A DNA stretch of 7,655 bases from positions 11,277 to 18,931 of the forward strand of contig JADWMI010000015.1 in the NCBI GenBank assembly GCA_015767395.1, read 5' to 3'. This document shows positions 6,362 through 7,655 of the stretch, one piece after another. This DNA comes from Bacteroidota bacterium. Its GTDB lineage: Bacteria; Bacteroidota; Bacteroidia; Flavobacteriales; Flavobacteriaceae. Under the pieces are notes generated by a model, which saw only the letters and a program-made list of their open reading frames with translations, was not told where the DNA came from and searched no databases. Both the position numbers and the translations under genes were made by a program. How positions within the stretch are numbered: the stretch's first letter is position 1; each line of letters begins with the position of its first letter.

Positions 6362-6792
6362 AAAAGCTAAGTAATATAGTTTTGATTGTGTTTTTATTTG
6401 GATTGTTAATTGCCGTTCGAGGATTTGTTTCTCCTTATTTTTATGATCCCTTGAACGAGTATTTTAAAAGGGAATACTTATATTCTTCAATTCCTGAAAT
6501 AAATTTTAACTTGTATTTTTTACATATTTTTTTCAGATATATTTTGAATGCAATTATTTCTTTGGGGTTAATTTATTTGTTATTTAAGAGTCGAAAATTA
6601 ATTATATTTTCAATTAAGTTCTATGTAATTTCTTTTATTGTATTAAGCTTGTTGCTGTTTGTTATTTTGAAGTTTAATGATTTTGAAGGTTATATGTTGG
6701 TTTTTTATGTGAGAAGATTTTTAATTCAACCTGTATTTGTATTTATTTTATTGCCAGCCTTTTATTACCAAAAATTAAAAGAAAGCAATTAA
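6358..6792 (+). CDS. Exosortase F system-associated membrane protein
   Basis: This 144-residue, strongly hydrophobic protein matches in size, character and position the family encoded immediately beside XrtF in Flavobacteriia (exosortase F-associated protein). About four membrane segments are likely: roughly 5-24, 55-76, 82-107 and 115-136. A recognisable conserved stretch near the start is RGFVSPYFYDPLNEYF (21-36), followed by an extracytoplasmic loop. Near the end are FYVRRFLIQP (115-124) and FILLPAFYYQKLK at the C-terminus. No catalytic motif is seen, and the molecular role is unknown; helping XrtF assemble or handle substrate is inference from constant pairing. Its ATG overlaps the xrtF TGA (ATGA), indicating translational coupling. 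Its stop is 92 bp before the next gene, which has its own candidate promoter. Confidence 0.88.
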   Translation: MKKLSNIVLIVFLFGLLIAVRGFVSPYFYDPLNEYFKREYLYSSIPEINFNLYFLHIFFRYILNAIISLGLIYLLFKSRKLIIFSIKFYVISFIVLSLLLFVILKFNDFEGYMLVFYVRRFLIQPVFVFILLPAFYYQKLKESN

Positions 6793-6809
6793 TTATTAAA
6801 CGGAATTTT

Positions 6810-6836
6810 TTTGAAGCATAAAATTTATTATTTTTG
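6810..6836 (+). promoter_or_regulatory. Candidate promoter for the Cys-rich lipoprotein gene
   Basis: TATTTTTG (6829-6836) fits the Bacteroidota -7 consensus TAnnTTTG, and TTTG (6810-6813) could serve as the -33 element. The spacing of 15 bases is shorter than the usual 19-21. The -7 element ends 48 bases before the ATG at 6885. No metal-regulator operator or inverted repeat is obvious beside it. Confidence 0.4.
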
Positions 6837-6884
6837 AGAAGAATTTAGGATAATCTAATTTTTAAAATAAAAAAATCGAACAAA

Positions 6885-7403
6885 ATGAAGAAATCAATTT
6901 TAGTAGTAGTTGCAATATTTTCAATTGCTGTAATGTTTACATCTTGCAAGGAAACAAAAAAAGATGTAGACAAGCATGAGATGCACGAGCATGAAGCTGG
7001 TGAAACTGCTCACAATGCATATCAATGCCCAATGGACTGTGAAAAAGGGAAAACTTACGAAAAAGAAGGGAATTGCCCAGTTTGCAAAATGGATTTAAAA
7101 GCCAATGAAGGTGAAATGGAGCACGCTGAAGGCTGTACTTGTAAAGATGGTGGAGAATGTGCATGTGAAGAAGGGAAATGCCAATGTAAATCTGAAACAG
7201 CATCAGTAGCTAAAGAATGCGGAAAATGTGAACCTGGACAATGTACTTGTAAATCTGAAACAGCGTCTAGTACTACTTGTACAAAATGCGAGCCTGGAAA
7301 ATGTACTTGCAAAGCTATAGCTGTTCCTGCTCCTAAAGCAAGTTCAGGATGTGGATCTAAAGGAAGCGCTGGATGTAAAAAAAGTTGTAATTCTAAAGTG
7401 TGA
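6885..7403 (+). CDS. Cys-rich heavy-metal-binding lipoprotein, metallothionein-like
   Basis: The 172-residue product starts with a lipoprotein signal peptide (MKKSILVVVA..., lipobox FTSC, lipidated Cys21), so it should be anchored to a membrane outside the cytoplasm. A His- and Glu-rich spacer follows (HEMHEHEAGETAH, 31-43). Next is a motif like the heavy-metal-binding domain found in copper/silver efflux proteins: YQCPMDCEKG (47-55) and GNCPVCKMDL (62-71). The rest (84-168) is a Cys-rich region with five CxC pairs (84/86, 92/94, 99/101, 120/122, 140/142) and CxxC at 112/115 and 132/135. The mature protein has 22 Cys including the lipidated one. Three related blocks of about 20 residues repeat there. 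Binding or buffering of soft metals such as copper is likely but inferred; the metal cannot be told from sequence. It is more GC-rich than its neighbours and has a double stop (TGA TAA). Confidence 0.8.
   Translation: MKKSILVVVAIFSIAVMFTSCKETKKDVDKHEMHEHEAGETAHNAYQCPMDCEKGKTYEKEGNCPVCKMDLKANEGEMEHAEGCTCKDGGECACEEGKCQCKSETASVAKECGKCEPGQCTCKSETASSTTCTKCEPGKCTCKAIAVPAPKASSGCGSKGSAGCKKSCNSKV
7155..7313 (+). repeat. Three tandem Cys-rich units of about 20 codons in the lipoprotein gene
   Basis: Residues 91-143 hold three related units: ECACEEGKCQCKSETAS, then ECGKCEPGQCTCKSETAS, then TCTKCEPGKCTCKA. The DNA also repeats: TGTAAATCTGAAACAGC occurs exactly at 7185-7201 and 7248-7264 (63 bp apart), and CCTGGAnAATGTACTTG occurs at 7233 and again at 7293 (60 bp apart). 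The high DNA identity indicates recent tandem duplication, so copy number could vary between strains. Confidence 0.8.
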
Positions 7404-7420
7404 TAAAGTAAAATTGTAAT

Positions 7421-7458
7421 AAAAAAACCCGATTAACATTAGTTAATCGGGTTTTTTT
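7421..7458. terminator. Bidirectional rho-independent terminator
   Basis: A perfect stem pairs CCCGATTAAC (7428-7437) with GTTAATCGGG (7442-7451) around a 4-base loop ATTA. The stem is flanked by seven A on the left and seven T on the right, which extend the pairing to 17 bp. It therefore has a T-tract in both directions and serves the convergent lipoprotein gene (ending 7403) and apt (ending 7477). Confidence 0.93.
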
Positions 7459-7476
7459 ATGCTTTTTTTGAAGTAA

Positions 7477-7655
7477 TTAAAATTGTAAAAGTGTTTTTAT
7501 TTTGTCGTCAGAAACATATTTATGAAGAACTTCTCTCCCGGGTAAAAAAGTTAAATCCATAATAAAATTAAAGCCAGCAATTTCTGCACCACATTTTAAA
7601 ATAATTTCTGCAGCTGCAGCTGATGTTCCTCCAGTAGCAAGTAAGTCATCATGAA
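7477..7655 (-). CDS. apt: Adenine phosphoribosyltransferase, C-terminal part
   Basis: These are the last 58 codons plus the TAA stop of a gene that enters from the right edge. The product salvages adenine with PRPP to form AMP in the cytoplasm. The fragment opens within the PRPP-binding motif, HDDLLATGGTSAAA, which is characteristic of APRT and fits the family's VLIVDDLLATGGT pattern, with His in place of the usual Val or Ile before the Asp pair. It continues with the FNFIMDLTFLPGREVL segment, matching the APRT pattern of E/D-L-x-x-L-x-G-R, and ends KIKTLLQF. Other type I phosphoribosyltransferases share the acidic motif, but the downstream LPGRE segment near the C-terminus points to apt. It ends against the shared terminator at 7421-7458. 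Confidence 0.92.
   Translation of the reverse strand, partial: HDDLLATGGTSAAAAEIILKCGAEIAGFNFIMDLTFLPGREVLHKYVSDDKIKTLLQF

Noticed and set aside
6937..7312. Two minus-strand ORFs of 88 and 85 codons opposite the lipoprotein gene
   Set aside because: They arise because the repeated TGT/TGC, GAA and AAA codons give few stops on the other strand. They show no recognisable motif, and the plus-strand frame has a signal peptide and metal motifs.

Overview
The window is AT-rich chromosomal DNA. Several features point to a member of the Bacteroidota, most likely Flavobacteriia: the exosortase F pair (XrtF plus its partner membrane protein), the general absence of Shine-Dalgarno sequences, and several -7 elements of the form TAnnTTTG, the class known from Bacteroidota sigma factors. 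There are no rRNA, tRNA, CRISPR or transposon sequences.

Left part (1-4735, all minus strand). Read in transcription order this is purH, mreB, mreC, mreD and the first third of mrdA (PBP2). The last three are packed with no spacing: mreC stop, mreD start, mreD stop and mrdA start all abut. MreB, MreC, MreD and PBP2 are the core of the elongasome, which directs side-wall peptidoglycan synthesis in rod-shaped cells. purH (the last two steps of IMP synthesis) sits 52 bp upstream of mreB. Good -7 elements precede both purH and mreB.

Middle (4736-5319). This 584-bp stretch contains no recognisable known gene but is not empty. On the minus strand it carries two diverged copies of one short coding unit. 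The copy nearer purH is an intact 54-codon ORF. The copy nearer the GAF gene is broken by a one-base phase shift at a run of eight A residues. The two share the C-terminal motif LNYNELVxRF, and most of the shared residues there use different synonymous codons. That pattern indicates selection on a protein, so this looks like a small, unrecognised protein family. The intact copy also contains a perfect 28-bp palindrome.

Right part (5320-7655). A GAF-domain protein related to free methionine-(R)-sulfoxide reductase is on the minus strand, divergent from a plus-strand pair: xrtF and its 4-bp-overlapping partner. XrtF keeps the Cys/Arg/His catalytic residues of exosortases. Next on the plus strand is a cysteine-rich lipoprotein with a heavy-metal-binding motif and metallothionein-like CxC/CxxC repeats. 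A strong bidirectional terminator separates it from the 3' end of apt (adenine phosphoribosyltransferase), which comes in from the right on the minus strand. Both purH and apt belong to purine metabolism, but they are separated by unrelated genes and are not obviously co-transcribed.
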